Positions 24,814-33,555 are shown, counted from the first letter of the stretch. The stretch: DNA of 64,000 nucleotides from Herbaspirillum sp. ASV7 (GCF_016429215.1 NZ_JAELUH010000004.1:1-64000); one strand, 5' to 3'. Notes: generated by a model from the letters alone, not told the origin. A program made the numbers and translations.

Positions 24814-25680
24814 ATGACTGAAGCCGTAGTCAAGACCGTGCAGTGCATCTCGCCCGCCGGGTTGCACACGATGGCCTACAAGGAGTGGGGCGACGCCCGC
24901 AATCCCAATGTGCTGCTATGCGTGCATGGGGTGACGCGCGTGTCTGACGATTTCGATCGCATGGCCCGCGAGCTGTGCGATACCTATCGTGTGGTCTGCC
25001 CGGATGTGGTTGGCCGAGGTCGCTCCGGCCGCCTGGCCAATCCGCAGTATTACACGGTGCCGCAATATGTCAGCGACATGGTGACCCTGCTGGCGCGGCT
25101 GGATGCCGAGATCGTCGACTGGTTCGGCACTTCCATGGGCGGACTGATCGGCATGGGCCTGGCCTCGCTGCCGGACAACCCGATCCGGCGCCTGGTCTTG
25201 AATGACATCGGTCCGTCCATCAACGGTGCGGCATTGGCCCGCATCGGCGACTACATTGGCCAGGACGTGCGTTTCGACAGTTTCGATGAGGCCGCCCAGT
25301 ACATCCGCACCATCTCCGCCAGCTTCGGCGCGCATAGCGACGAAGAGTGGCACAAGCTGGCCAAGGATGTGCTGCGCCAGAACGAAGAGGGCAAGTGGGT
25401 GCGCCATTACGACCTGGGACTGGCCGTGCCGTTCAAGCTGACCACGCCCGAGGCGGCCAGTGCCGCCGAGCGGATGCTGTGGGCGGCCTACGATGCGATC
25501 CGCTGTCCGACCCTGGTGGTGCGCGGCGCCCAGTCCGACCTGCTCTTGCCCGAGGTGGCGCAGGAAATGACCCGGCGCGGCCCCAAGGCCAAGCTGGTGG
25601 AACTGCCCGATGTCGGCCATGCGCCGACCTTCATGCATGCACCCCAGATCGAGGTCGCCCGGCAGTTCCTGCTGGGCTGA
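24814..25680 (+). CDS. Alpha/beta hydrolase
   Basis: 288 residues from ATG 24814 (MTEAVVKTVQCISPAGLHTM); an in-frame ATG at 24781 is also possible and neither has a strong ribosome binding site. The fold shows the oxyanion LLCVHGVTR, nucleophile elbow FGTSMGG with catalytic Ser near residue 111, acid in VVRGAQSDLLLP and His in DVGHAPTFM. It has no signal peptide, so it is cytoplasmic. The substrate is unknown. It precedes ridA by 64 bases in the same direction. Confidence 0.88.
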   Translation: MTEAVVKTVQCISPAGLHTMAYKEWGDARNPNVLLCVHGVTRVSDDFDRMARELCDTYRVVCPDVVGRGRSGRLANPQYYTVPQYVSDMVTLLARLDAEIVDWFGTSMGGLIGMGLASLPDNPIRRLVLNDIGPSINGAALARIGDYIGQDVRFDSFDEAAQYIRTISASFGAHSDEEWHKLAKDVLRQNEEGKWVRHYDLGLAVPFKLTTPEAASAAERMLWAAYDAIRCPTLVVRGAQSDLLLPEVAQEMTRRGPKAKLVELPDVGHAPTFMHAPQIEVARQFLLG

Positions 25681-25744
25681 CGACTTTTATTGCAATTGAA
25701 CCAGCCGGCCTGGCAGGGCCGGGTATCACCACGAAGGAAATCCC

Positions 25745-26095
25745 ATGTCCGTACAACGTCTGCACGTCGGCAAGCGCCTCTCCGAAGTCGCCATCCACAA
25801 TGGCACCGTCTACCTGGCCGGCCAGATCGCCGAAGACACCACCCAGAACATCGAAGGCCAGACCCGCGAGGTGCTGGGCCATATCGACCGCCTGCTGGCG
25901 GAATCCAACAGCGACAAGAGCAAGATCCTGTCGTGCCAGATCTTCCTCTCCGATGTGAAGGATTTCGCCGGCATGAATGCCGTCTGGGATGACTGGGTGG
26001 CCGATGGCAATGCGCCTCCGCGCGCCACGGTGGAAGCCAAGCTGGCCCGTCCTGAACTGCTGGTGGAAATCATCATCGTCGCCGCACAGAAGTAA
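25745..26095 (+). CDS. RidA/YjgF-family protein
   Basis: 116 residues with GAAGGAA just before ATG 25745. It has the YjgF/YER057c/UK114 fold pattern, with an early LAGQIAED strand and a C-terminal PPRATVEAKLARPELLVEII containing the conserved Arg that binds the carboxylate of imine substrates. Canonical RidA deaminates enamine/imine intermediates. This member is one of the shorter RidA-like subfamilies, so its substrate range is uncertain. It lies six bases before relA. Confidence 0.88.
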   Translation: MSVQRLHVGKRLSEVAIHNGTVYLAGQIAEDTTQNIEGQTREVLGHIDRLLAESNSDKSKILSCQIFLSDVKDFAGMNAVWDDWVADGNAPPRATVEAKLARPELLVEIIIVAAQK

Positions 26096-26101
26096 TCGTT
26101 T

Positions 26102-28354
26102 ATGGTTTCGGTAGCAAGTACACAGGGTGAGGGACTGGCGGCCATTACCGCCGGACTTGGTCCTGAGGATGTGGCGCGGGTCGAGCAGGCCCTGGCCGAG
26201 CTCGAACCGTTGTATGCCGACAGGCAGATCCTGTCCGGGCAGGATGCCCTGCAGTTTTCCTTCTCGGTGGCCACGGTGCTGACCTCGCTCAATGTCGACG
26301 CGGCCACCCGCATTGCCGGGCTGGCCTTCGAGGTGCAGATGCTGCATCCCGAACTGGAAGAAAAGCTCGAAGAACGCTTCGGCAAGGAAATCGCCGACCT
26401 CATCGGCAATGTGCGCCAGTTGATGCGCTTCCATGGCCCCAGCTTCCAGACCCAGAACCAGGAGGTCCTGCGCGGCAAGAATGCCGCCCAGCAGGCCGCT
26501 GCCCAGGTGGAGACGCTGCGCAAGATGTTGCTGGCGATGGCCACCGACATGCGCGCGGTGCTGGTGCGCCTGGCCTCGCGCGTGGCGACCCTGCGCTACT
26601 TTGCCGAGACCAAGCAGGAAAACGAGGCCAGCGCGCAATATGCGCGCCAGACCTTCGACCTGTATGCGCCGCTGGCCAACCGGCTGGGTATCTGGCAGCT
26701 GAAATGGGAGCTGGAGGATCTGTCGTTCCGCTTCCTGGAGCCGGTGACCTATAAGCGCATCGCCAAGATGCTGGAGGAGAAGCGCCTGGAGCGCGAGGCC
26801 TTCGTGGCCAACGCCATCGCGCGCCTACGTGCCGAGATGGCGGCCCAGGATATCCGCGCCGAGGTCAGTGGTCGCCCCAAGCATATCTACAGCATCTGGA
26901 ACAAGATGCGCGGCAAGTCCATCGACTTCTCCGAGCTCTATGATGTGCGCGCTTTTCGCGTCATCGTCGACGACGTCAAGACCTGCTACGCAGTGCTGGG
27001 CATCGTGCATGACATCTGGACGCCGATCCCGGAAGAGTTCGACGACTATATCTCGCGCCCCAAGCAAAACGGTTACCAGTCGCTGCACACCGTGGTGGTG
27101 GCCGAGGATGGGCGGGCGCTGGAAGTGCAGATCCGTACCCATGAGATGCACCATTTCGCCGAGTACGGCGTGGCGGCACACTGGCGTTACAAGGAAAGCG
27201 GTAGTTCCAATTTCTCGGCGCAGAAATATGACGAGAAGATTGCCTGGTTGCGTCAGTTGCTGGCCTGGAAGAATGAAGTCACCGACGCCGTGGTGGACCA
27301 GGAAGAGGTGCGCCGCGACTGGGTGGAAAAGCTCAAGTCGGCCACCCTGGACGAGCGCATCTATGTGCTCACCCCTCAGGCACGCGTGATCGAGCTGCCC
27401 AGCGGGGCGACCCCCATCGATTTCGCCTATCACCTGCACAGCGATGTCGGCCATCGTTGCCGAGGTGCCAGGGTCGATGGGGTGATGGTGCCGCTGAACA
27501 CGGTGCTCAAGAATGGCCAGACGGTCGAGATCATCACGGCCAAGAGCGGGCCGGGCGTGGGGCCGTCACGCGACTGGCTCAGCCCCGGCTATGCGGTCAG
27601 TTCGCGCACCCGGTCCAAGATCCGCGCCTGGTTCAACGCCATCGAGCAGCAGGAAACCCTCTCGGTCGGCCGTGGCCTGCTGGAAAAGACCCTGCAGCGC
27701 GAAGGCAAGACCGCCGTCAACCTGGAAGAGCTGGCGCAGAAGCTGGGCTTTGCCAAGGTGGATGACCTGTGCCTGTCGCTGGCCAAGGAAGAATTCAGCC
27801 TGCGTCATGTCGAGCAAGCCTTACATGAAGGGGAGGAAAAGAAGCCCGAGATCGACGATGAGGCATTGATCACGCGCAAGAGCCGCGCCTCCAGTATCGT
27901 GCAGGGTGCCAAGTCGGGCGTGCTGGTCGTGGGGACCGATGGTCTGCTGACGCAACTGGCGCGTTGCTGCAAGCCGGCGCCGCCGGATGCCATTGCCGGC
28001 TTTGTCACGCGCGGCAAGGGTGTCTCTATCCATCGGGTGAGCTGCAAGAACTTCGCCGAGATGAGTGCCCATGCGCCCGAACGGATCATCCAGACCACCT
28101 GGGGTGCGCCGGCGCGCGATACGGTCTATCCGGTCGACATCTTCGTGCTGGCCAGCGATCGCCAGGGCTTGTTGAGGGACATCTCCGACATCTTCTTGCG
28201 CGACAAGATCAATGTGATCGGTGTGAGTACGCAAAGCGCCAAGGGGCATGCACGGATGGCGTTCACTGCCGAGATCGGTTCGACCGAGCAATTGCAGAAG
28301 GCACTGGCGGTGATTCGCGAGGTCAAGGGCGTGATCGAGGCGAAGCGGCAGTAG
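26102..28354 (+). CDS. relA: GTP pyrophosphokinase RelA
   Basis: 750 residues. The N-terminal hydrolase domain is degenerate: the HD metal site is missing around IAGLAFEVQML. The synthetase domain is intact with RPKHIYSIWNKMRGK and YISRPKQNGYQSLHT. The acidic EFDD motif near residue 310 marks a RelA-type, synthesis-only enzyme rather than Rel/SpoT. A TGS domain follows (about 415-475), then a Cys-containing region (LARCCKPAPPD) and a C-terminal ACT domain. It makes (p)ppGpp on starved ribosomes. A separate spoT is expected elsewhere. Confidence 0.95.
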   Translation: MVSVASTQGEGLAAITAGLGPEDVARVEQALAELEPLYADRQILSGQDALQFSFSVATVLTSLNVDAATRIAGLAFEVQMLHPELEEKLEERFGKEIADLIGNVRQLMRFHGPSFQTQNQEVLRGKNAAQQAAAQVETLRKMLLAMATDMRAVLVRLASRVATLRYFAETKQENEASAQYARQTFDLYAPLANRLGIWQLKWELEDLSFRFLEPVTYKRIAKMLEEKRLEREAFVANAIARLRAEMAAQDIRAEVSGRPKHIYSIWNKMRGKSIDFSELYDVRAFRVIVDDVKTCYAVLGIVHDIWTPIPEEFDDYISRPKQNGYQSLHTVVVAEDGRALEVQIRTHEMHHFAEYGVAAHWRYKESGSSNFSAQKYDEKIAWLRQLLAWKNEVTDAVVDQEEVRRDWVEKLKSATLDERIYVLTPQARVIELPSGATPIDFAYHLHSDVGHRCRGARVDGVMVPLNTVLKNGQTVEIITAKSGPGVGPSRDWLSPGYAVSSRTRSKIRAWFNAIEQQETLSVGRGLLEKTLQREGKTAVNLEELAQKLGFAKVDDLCLSLAKEEFSLRHVEQALHEGEEKKPEIDDEALITRKSRASSIVQGAKSGVLVVGTDGLLTQLARCCKPAPPDAIAGFVTRGKGVSIHRVSCKNFAEMSAHAPERIIQTTWGAPARDTVYPVDIFVLASDRQGLLRDISDIFLRDKINVIGVSTQSAKGHARMAFTAEIGSTEQLQKALAVIREVKGVIEAKRQ

Positions 28355-28430
28355 CTGCTTGATGGCTCGCCGGTAGCGCGGGTGGGGAGGCGGAGGTGGC
28401 AAATATTTTCACTTTTTTATCATTTACCCC

Positions 28431-28459
28431 TTGGCAAATATAGGAAAGCCTCCTATACT
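28431..28459 (+). promoter_or_regulatory. Sigma-70 promoter of the tRNA-Val pair
   Basis: TTGGCA (28431-28436) and TATACT (28454-28459) are separated by exactly 17 bases. The -10 ends 14 bases before the first tRNA-Val, a near-consensus strong promoter. Confidence 0.85.
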
Positions 28460-28473
28460 CTCGCTTCTTCGTT

Positions 28474-28550
28474 AGGCGCGTAGCTCAGCTGGTTAGAGCA
28501 CTACCTTGACATGGTAGGGGTCGTTGGTTCGAGTCCAATCGTGCCTACCA
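28474..28550 (+). tRNA. tRNA-Val (anticodon GAC), copy 1
   Basis: 77 bases including encoded CCA. Acceptor AGGCGCG pairs with CGTGCCT (one G-T). The D arm GCTCAGCTGGTTAGAGC, anticodon loop CTTGACA (GAC) and T loop GGTTCGAGTCC are standard. It is identical to copy 2, 170 bases downstream. Confidence 0.97.
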
Positions 28551-28591
28551 ATTCTTCTGCAGACGCAGTCGGGTTGGGCGAAGTCAAACTG

Positions 28592-28621
28592 AAAAGGAGG
28601 CGCAAGTCGGCTTCCTTTTTT
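28592..28621 (+). terminator. Terminator after tRNA-Val copy 1
   Basis: AAAAGGAGGC and GGCTTCCTTTT form a stem with one wobble, followed by a T-run. Its sequence and spacing repeat after the second tRNA copy, so it belongs to the duplicated unit. Read-through must occur for copy 2 to share the promoter, because no second promoter is obvious. Confidence 0.75.
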
Positions 28622-28643
28622 GTTTATGTCAGTCTCATTCGTT

Positions 28644-28720
28644 AGGCGCGTAGCTCAGCTGGTTAGAGCACTACCTTGACATGGTAGGGGTCGTTGGTTC
28701 GAGTCCAATCGTGCCTACCA
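28644..28720 (+). tRNA. tRNA-Val (anticodon GAC), copy 2
   Basis: Sequence-identical to copy 1 over all 77 bases, and even the five bases before it (CGTTA in both) match. It is part of a roughly 170-base tandem duplication that includes a related trailer and terminator. Confidence 0.97.
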
Positions 28721-28761
28721 ATCCTTCTAGAAAGCGAAGGGTTGGAAGCGAAGTCAAATTC

Positions 28762-28792
28762 AAAAGGAAGCGCGTTTGCAGCTTCCTTTTTT
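28762..28792 (+). terminator. Terminator after tRNA-Val copy 2
   Basis: Perfect 10-bp stem AAAAGGAAGC / GCTTCCTTTT followed by further T residues. It resembles the hairpin after copy 1 but is better paired, so this is the likely main transcript end. Confidence 0.85.
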
Positions 28793-29015
28793 ATTTCCAG
28801 CCTTCCGGTTCCTGTTTCGATTCCCCTTTTCACGCCTTGTCCGCCATGGTCGCGGCCGGGGAGGTTTTTTCTTGCCCGGTTCTGTTGTTGCTCAAGCGAA
28901 GTGAGAATTTTCGGCCTTGTTGCTCGACTGTTTCGTGGGAGCATCAAAAAATGCTTTAAACTTGCGAACGAAATTTTTGTGAGTTTGTTTGTCAAACTCT
29001 TAACCTCACGGAAGA

Positions 29016-29435
29016 ATGAATTTTCCTATGGCGGCAGATGATCAATATTTCCTCGTGGTGGATGACTTTTCGACGATGCGTCGGATTGTCAGCGGCCTCC
29101 TGAAGGAACTTGAATACAACAAGATCGTGGAAGCCGATGATGGCTCTTCGGCGCTGAAGATTCTTGAGGCGGGTGCCTTGCCGGTCACCTTCGTCCTGAC
29201 CGACTGGAACATGCCGGTAATGGATGGGCTGGAACTGCTCAAGAAGATCCGTGGCACGCCCTCGCTGGCGCACCTGCCCGTGCTGATGATTACCGCTGAG
29301 GCCAAGAAGGAGAATATCGTCATGGCGGCCCAGACGGGCGCGGATGGCTATATTGTCAAGCCGTTCAACGCGGCTACGCTGAAGGAAAAGATCGAGAAGA
29401 TCCTGGCGCGTCGCGCCCACCTCGCGAAGTCCTAG
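29016..29435 (+). CDS. cheY: CheY-like single-domain response regulator
   Basis: 139 residues from ATG 29016, or 135 from ATG 29028; spacing to GGAAG does not decide clearly. A receiver domain only: acidic pair [10 protein letters not shown], phosphoacceptor Asp in [11 protein letters not shown] (residue 63 of the longer form), Thr in [11 protein letters not shown] and Lys in [15 protein letters not shown]. The sequence is very close to flagellar CheY proteins that bind FliM. It stands alone, with its own terminator and no chemotaxis genes beside it, so it may be a second CheY. No promoter was identified in the 220 bases upstream. Confidence 0.9.
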   Translation: MNFPMAADDQYFLVVDDFSTMRRIVSGLLKELEYNKIVEADDGSSALKILEAGALPVTFVLTDWNMPVMDGLELLKKIRGTPSLAHLPVLMITAEAKKENIVMAAQTGADGYIVKPFNAATLKEKIEKILARRAHLAKS

Positions 29436-29471
29436 TCCTGAGCCCCCGCAGGGGGTGTTCAATATGATGAA

Positions 29472-29498
29472 AACGGCATCACGGGATGCCGTTTTTTT
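29472..29498 (+). terminator. Terminator of cheY
   Basis: Stem AACGGCATC / GATGCCGTT with a four-base loop, followed by a run of seven T residues, 36 bases past the cheY stop. Confidence 0.9.
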
Positions 29499-29538
29499 AT
29501 GGGGTCAGGTTTTGTCAGGGTAGGGGGGGGGGCAGGAC

Positions 29539-29721
29539 TCAGAGGCTGAAGTAGCGGATCACATTGCCGCGCGTCCAGGACTTGATTTCCTTTCCTTCCA
29601 GCAGGACGCGGTACTCTTCGTAGCGTTCGCCATTGTCCTGTGCCACCGTGCGGCTTTGCAGCGTGTATTCGACGTTGTTGATGATCGTCTGGTGTTCCAC
29701 GCTGTTCGTGGTCTCGGCCAT
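29539..29721 (-). CDS. Small conserved-looking protein of unknown function
   Basis: 60 residues from ATG 29721, with GGAGGA eight bases upstream, a strong ribosome binding site that supports the gene. It begins MAETTNSVEHQTIINNVEYT and ends TRGNVIRYFSL. It is soluble, mixed charge, without Cys. It converges on the cheY terminator, which could also serve it. Family not recognised. Confidence 0.75.
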   Translation of the reverse strand: MAETTNSVEHQTIINNVEYTLQSRTVAQDNGERYEEYRVLLEGKEIKSWTRGNVIRYFSL

Positions 29722-29977
29722 GATGCTGTCCTCCTGCAAATCGGTTTGGATGCTAGCACGTGGAACGGCTGTTCGGGCGACGTGCGCGGTGTAAAGTCCT
29801 TCTTTTGCTCTTGTAAATCTTGTCAATACCTTAGTCTGCCAAGGATTGCGGTGCAGTGCCCTGATCCCCCTGATCGTGATTTTTCAGTTTCGTGCTGCTT
29901 GGGTGCTGGCGTCAAGTGTTCATACGGGAGGGCTGACGATGTGATGCGCGAACTTGTCGGGGGCGATTGAATTAATT

Positions 29978-29986
29978 TGCTATAAT
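29978..29986 (+). promoter_or_regulatory. Extended -10 promoter of the thrS operon
   Basis: TGCTATAAT is a consensus TATAAT with the extended TGn motif. A possible -35, TTGTCG (29954-29959), is too far (21 bases) to be important. Transcription should start near 29993, giving a leader of about 240 bases before thrS. Confidence 0.75.
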
Positions 29987-30078
29987 CGAGAATTATGTCG
30001 AGTAAGCGCCTGGCGAGCGGGTGCCAAATACGCGATTCAACTCCCCCATTCTGTAAGAGCGAGAAAGGCAAACCGGTT

Positions 30079-30120
30079 ATGACACCGCGAACTACCACCG
30101 AGGTTTTCACGCGACGCTAG
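30079..30120 (+). CDS. Threonine-rich leader peptide upstream of thrS
   Basis: A 13-codon frame, MTPRTTTEVFTRR, with five Thr codons (ACA, ACT, ACC, ACC, ACG), ending at TAG 30118. GAAAGG lies 10-15 bases upstream. It is followed at once by a hairpin and a rho-independent terminator and then by thrS, the layout of amino-acid attenuators. The same frame is open back to ATG 29995, just at the predicted transcript start, so a longer 41-residue leaderless version is possible. The enrichment of Thr before a threonyl-tRNA synthetase makes chance unlikely. Confidence 0.65.
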   Translation: MTPRTTTEVFTRR

Positions 30121-30127
30121 TCGGGTT

Positions 30128-30171
30128 CTTTTTCGTCTCAAGAAAAAGCGCGGCTGGCCCGCGTTTTTTTT
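30128..30171 (+). terminator. Attenuator hairpins before thrS
   Basis: A first hairpin, CTTTTTC (30128-30134) / GAAAAAG (30142-30148), abuts a second, CGCGG (30149-30153) / CCGCG (30159-30163), followed by eight T residues. The second is a rho-independent terminator. The A-tract of the first hairpin can instead pair with the T-run, so the two folds compete. With the Thr-rich peptide upstream, this suggests that threonyl-tRNA supply controls entry into thrS-infC and downstream genes. A further hairpin, GGCAGC / GCTGCC (30205-30219), precedes the thrS ribosome binding site. Confidence 0.7.
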
Positions 30172-30234
30172 CGTCCTTTTTTTTGATATCACCTTAACAG
30201 GCTAGGCAGCGACGCTGCCCACATGGAGTGCAAA

Positions 30235-32142
30235 ATGGTTTCAGTTCGTCTTCCCGATGGTTCCCAACGCCAGTTCGATGGTCCGGTGACGGTGGCGCAG
30301 GTCGCCGCCAATATTGGCACCGGCCTGGCCAAGGCCGCACTGGCTGGCCGTGTTGACGGCAAACTGGTCGATACCTCCTTCCTGATCGCTCAGGATGCCG
30401 ACCTGGCCATCATCACCGACAAGGATGCCGATGGCCTGGAAGTGATCCGTCACTCCACCGCCCACCTGCTGGCCTACGCCGTCAAGGAGTTGTTCCCGGA
30501 CGCCCAGGTCACCATCGGCCCGGTCATCGACAATGGCTTCTACTACGACTTCTCGTACAAGCGCCCCTTCACGCCCGAAGACCTGCAGGCCATCGAGAAG
30601 AAGATGGCCGAGCTGGCCAAGAAGGACGAGCCGGTCACCCGCAAGGTGTTGCCGCGCGACGAAGCGGTGGCCTACTTCAAGTCCATCGGCGAGGCTTACA
30701 AGGCCGAGATCATTGCTTCCATTCCGCAGAACGAGGATGTCTCGCTCTACACCGAGGGCAGCTTCACCGACCTGTGCCGTGGCCCGCACGTGCCCTCCAC
30801 CGGCAAGCTCAAGGTATTCAAGCTGATGAAGCTGGCCGGCGCCTACTGGCGTGGCGACTCCAACAACGAGATGCTGCAGCGTGTCTATGGCACCGCCTGG
30901 GCCAAGAAGGAAGACCAGGAAGCCTACCTGCACATGCTGGAAGAGGCCGAAAAGCGCGACCACCGCAAGCTGGGCCGCGCGCTGGACCTGTTCCACTTCC
31001 AGGACGAGGCGCCGGGCCTGATCTTCTGGCATCCCAAGGGCTGGACCATCTGGCAGCAGGTCGAGCAGTACATGCGCCGTGTCTATCAGGACAATGGCTA
31101 TCAGGAAGTCAAGGCGCCGCAGATCCTGGATCGTTCGCTGTGGGAAAAGACCGGTCACTGGGAAAACTATCGTGAAAACATGTTCACGACCGAATCCGAA
31201 AATCGCGCCTATGCCTTGAAGCCGATGAACTGCCCGGGCCACATCCAGATCTTCAATTCCGGCCTGCACAGCTACCGCGACCTGCCGCTGCGCTACGGCG
31301 AGTTCGGCCAGTGTCACCGTAACGAGCCCTCCGGCGCGCTGCACGGCATGATGCGCGTACGTGGCTTCACCCAGGATGATGGTCACATCTTCTGTACCGA
31401 AGATCAGGTGCAGGAAGAGGTCGCGGCCTTCAACCGCGTGGTGCGCGAAGTCTACGATTGCTTCGGTTTCAAGGAAGTGGCCGTGAAGCTGGCCCTGCGT
31501 CCGGAAAAGCGCATCGGCGCCGAGGAAGTCTGGGACAAGGCAGAAAACGCCCTGCGCGAAGCCATCCGTGCCTCCGGTTCTGAGTGGGAAGAATTGCCGG
31601 GCGAGGGTGCCTTCTATGGTCCCAAGATCGAATACCACCTGAAGGATTCGATCGGTCGTTCCTGGCAGTGCGGCACCATGCAGGTGGACTTCTCAATGCC
31701 GGCGCGCCTGGGTGCGGAATATGTCACCGAAGACAACAACCGCAAGGTGCCGGTGATGTTGCACCGTGCCATCGTCGGTTCGCTGGAGCGCTTCATCGCC
31801 ATCCTGATCGAAAACCACGCCGGCGCGATGCCCTTGTGGCTGGCGCCAACGCAGGTTGTCATCCTGAATATTTCCGATGCGCAAGCGGAATATGTGCAGA
31901 ACGTTGCACAAACGCTGAAAAAACAAGGGTTTAGGGTGGAGACCGATTTGCGCAACGAGAAGATTACCTATAAAATACGGCAGCATTCTATTCAGAAGCC
32001 GCCCTATATTCTGGTTGTCGGCGATAAAGAACGGGATGCCAACACAGTGGCCGTGCGTGCGCGGGGCAATGTCGATCTGGGCGTGATGTCCATCGACACC
32101 TTGGTGGAACGCCTCAGGGATGAGGTCAACACCAAAGCCTGA
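30235..32142 (+). CDS. thrS: Threonyl-tRNA synthetase
   Basis: 635 residues from ATG 30235, supported by GGAG seven bases upstream; an ATG at 30223 overlaps that site. Domains in order: TGS (1-60), editing domain with [20 protein letters not shown] (HxxxH, about 75) and a CRGPHVP zinc/editing motif near 180, class II catalytic core with motif 2 [20 protein letters not shown] and motif 3 near [13 protein letters not shown], then the anticodon-binding domain. It charges tRNA-Thr and clears Ser-tRNA-Thr. It is first gene of the thrS-infC-rpmI-rplT-pheS-pheT-ihfA cluster. Confidence 0.97.
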   Translation: MVSVRLPDGSQRQFDGPVTVAQVAANIGTGLAKAALAGRVDGKLVDTSFLIAQDADLAIITDKDADGLEVIRHSTAHLLAYAVKELFPDAQVTIGPVIDNGFYYDFSYKRPFTPEDLQAIEKKMAELAKKDEPVTRKVLPRDEAVAYFKSIGEAYKAEIIASIPQNEDVSLYTEGSFTDLCRGPHVPSTGKLKVFKLMKLAGAYWRGDSNNEMLQRVYGTAWAKKEDQEAYLHMLEEAEKRDHRKLGRALDLFHFQDEAPGLIFWHPKGWTIWQQVEQYMRRVYQDNGYQEVKAPQILDRSLWEKTGHWENYRENMFTTESENRAYALKPMNCPGHIQIFNSGLHSYRDLPLRYGEFGQCHRNEPSGALHGMMRVRGFTQDDGHIFCTEDQVQEEVAAFNRVVREVYDCFGFKEVAVKLALRPEKRIGAEEVWDKAENALREAIRASGSEWEELPGEGAFYGPKIEYHLKDSIGRSWQCGTMQVDFSMPARLGAEYVTEDNNRKVPVMLHRAIVGSLERFIAILIENHAGAMPLWLAPTQVVILNISDAQAEYVQNVAQTLKKQGFRVETDLRNEKITYKIRQHSIQKPPYILVVGDKERDANTVAVRARGNVDLGVMSIDTLVERLRDEVNTKA

Positions 32143-32216
32143 TACGAGGAAGCCGGAGGCTTCCTTCCCAGCGCAACTGCACGGCTTAATTTATTGGATT
32201 TTAAAAGGAAACTGCA

Positions 32217-32738
32217 ATAGCTACTGACAAGTCGCATCGCCTCAACCGCGAGATCACTGCGCCGGAAGTGCGCCTATCGGGTGTCAACAACGAGCCGCTG
32301 GGCATCGTCAGCTTGGCAGAAGCCTTACGCCTGTCGGAAGAGGCTGAAGTCGATCTGGTCGAGATTGCGCCGACCGCGCAACCGCCGGTGTGCCGCTTGA
32401 TGGACTACGGCAAGTTCAAGTACCAGGAACAGAAGAAGGCGCACGAGGCCAAGCTCAAGCAGAAGGTCATCCAGGTCAAGGAAGTCAAGTTCCGTCCGGG
32501 TACCGATGATGGTGATTACAACATCAAGCTGCGCAACCTGACCAAGTTCCTGGAAGACGGTGACAAGACCAAGATCACCTTGCGTTTCCGTGGCCGTGAA
32601 ATGGCCCACCAGGAAATCGGCATGCGTGTGCTGGAGCGTCTGAAGGCTGATCTGGAACCGTATGGCCAGGTCGAGCAGTTTCCCAAGATGGAAGGTCGCC
32701 AGATGATCATGGTCCTGGCGCCGAAGAAAAAGAAGTAA
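32217..32738 (+). CDS. infC: Translation initiation factor IF-3, ATA start
   Basis: 173 residues if translation begins at ATA 32217, which has AAGGAAA at ideal spacing and gives the N-terminus (M)[20 protein letters not shown] expected of IF-3 (E. coli 180 residues). No ATG or GTG occurs in frame before GTG 32268, which would remove a conserved part of the N-terminal domain. Both IF-3 domains are present ([20 protein letters not shown] linker helix; [21 protein letters not shown]-domain). IF-3 discriminates against non-standard starts, so a rare start codon would give feedback control, as with AUU in E. coli infC. Confidence 0.93.
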   Translation: MATDKSHRLNREITAPEVRLSGVNNEPLGIVSLAEALRLSEEAEVDLVEIAPTAQPPVCRLMDYGKFKYQEQKKAHEAKLKQKVIQVKEVKFRPGTDDGDYNIKLRNLTKFLEDGDKTKITLRFRGREMAHQEIGMRVLERLKADLEPYGQVEQFPKMEGRQMIMVLAPKKKK

Positions 32739-32969
32739 ACAAGCAGTTAGCCATATTGGGTTGGCGTCTCCACGACGCCGCCCGTATCGCCGCAAGGCGG
32801 TACAGCGTAGGGCCGACAAAGGATTTGCCGAGTGCGGGCGACTGCACGAGGCAAAAGCAGCGGGATTACCCGCTGTCAAATAAGTGAGAGCAGGCATCAA
32901 AGAGCAGCGAGTATTTGCGGCCACCTGCAATCATCAAAAAATGGAGCTGTCCGGAAGGACAGAGTTGCT
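32739..32969 (+). promoter_or_regulatory. Structured leader before rpmI
   Basis: This 231-base gap contains several hairpins: GGCGTC / GACGCC (near 32764), CGCC-GCAA-GGCG (near 32790), AGCGGG / CCCGCT (near 32868) and CTGTCC-GGAA-GGACAG (32947-32962). The last holds the probable rpmI ribosome binding site (GGACAG) in its stem, with the ATG eight bases downstream. In other bacteria ribosomal protein L20 represses this operon by binding structured RNA here, so the region is a candidate L20 operator. No gene is present. Confidence 0.55.
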
Positions 32970-33167
32970 ATGCCTAAGATGAAATCGAAGAGCAGCGCGA
33001 AGAAACGTTTTCGCGTCCGCCCGGGCGGTACCGTCAAGCGCGGTCAAGCCTTCAAGCGTCACATCCTGACCAAGAAGACCACCAAGAACAAGCGTCAACT
33101 GCGCGGTACCGAGGGCGTCCATGAGACGAACCTCAATTCCGTTCGCGCGATGCTGCCGTTCGCTTAA
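32970..33167 (+). CDS. rpmI: 50S ribosomal protein L35
   Basis: 65 residues, [20 protein letters not shown] to the conserved end VRAMLPFA. Lys/Arg-rich, the standard length. The start is fixed by homology; longer open frames upstream are not coding. Confidence 0.97.
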   Translation: MPKMKSKSSAKKRFRVRPGGTVKRGQAFKRHILTKKTTKNKRQLRGTEGVHETNLNSVRAMLPFA

Positions 33168-33192
33168 CCTCACCATACACTAAGGAGCTACT

Positions 33193-33555
33193 ATGCCTAG
33201 AGTCAAACGTGGGGTAACAGCACGTGCCCGCCACAAGAAAGTCCTCGCACTCGCCAAGGGTTACCGCGGCCGTCGTAAAAACGTCTACCGTATCGCCAAG
33301 CAAGCAGTCATGCGCGCTGGTCAATACGCGTACCGTGACCGTCGTAACAAGAAGCGCGTGTTCCGCGCACTGTGGATCGCCCGTATCAACGCCGCTGCGC
33401 GTTCGCACGGCGTGACCTACAGCGTGTTCATGAACGGCCTGAAGAAGGCTGCGATCGAACTGGATCGTAAGGTCCTGGCCGATATGGCTGTCACCGACAA
33501 GGCTGCTTTCGCTGCCATCGTCAACCAGGTGAAGGCCAACATCGCTGCCGCCTAA
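33193..33555 (+). CDS. rplT: 50S ribosomal protein L20
   Basis: 120 residues with AAGGAG before the ATG. The classical L20 start [20 protein letters not shown] and the core [20 protein letters not shown] are present. It binds 23S rRNA early in assembly and is the likely autogenous repressor of rpmI-rplT. Confidence 0.98.
   Translation: MPRVKRGVTARARHKKVLALAKGYRGRRKNVYRIAKQAVMRAGQYAYRDRRNKKRVFRALWIARINAAARSHGVTYSVFMNGLKKAAIELDRKVLADMAVTDKAAFAAIVNQVKANIAAA

Noticed and set aside
30241-31638. 465-codon minus-strand frame
   Set aside because: Antisense shadow of thrS.
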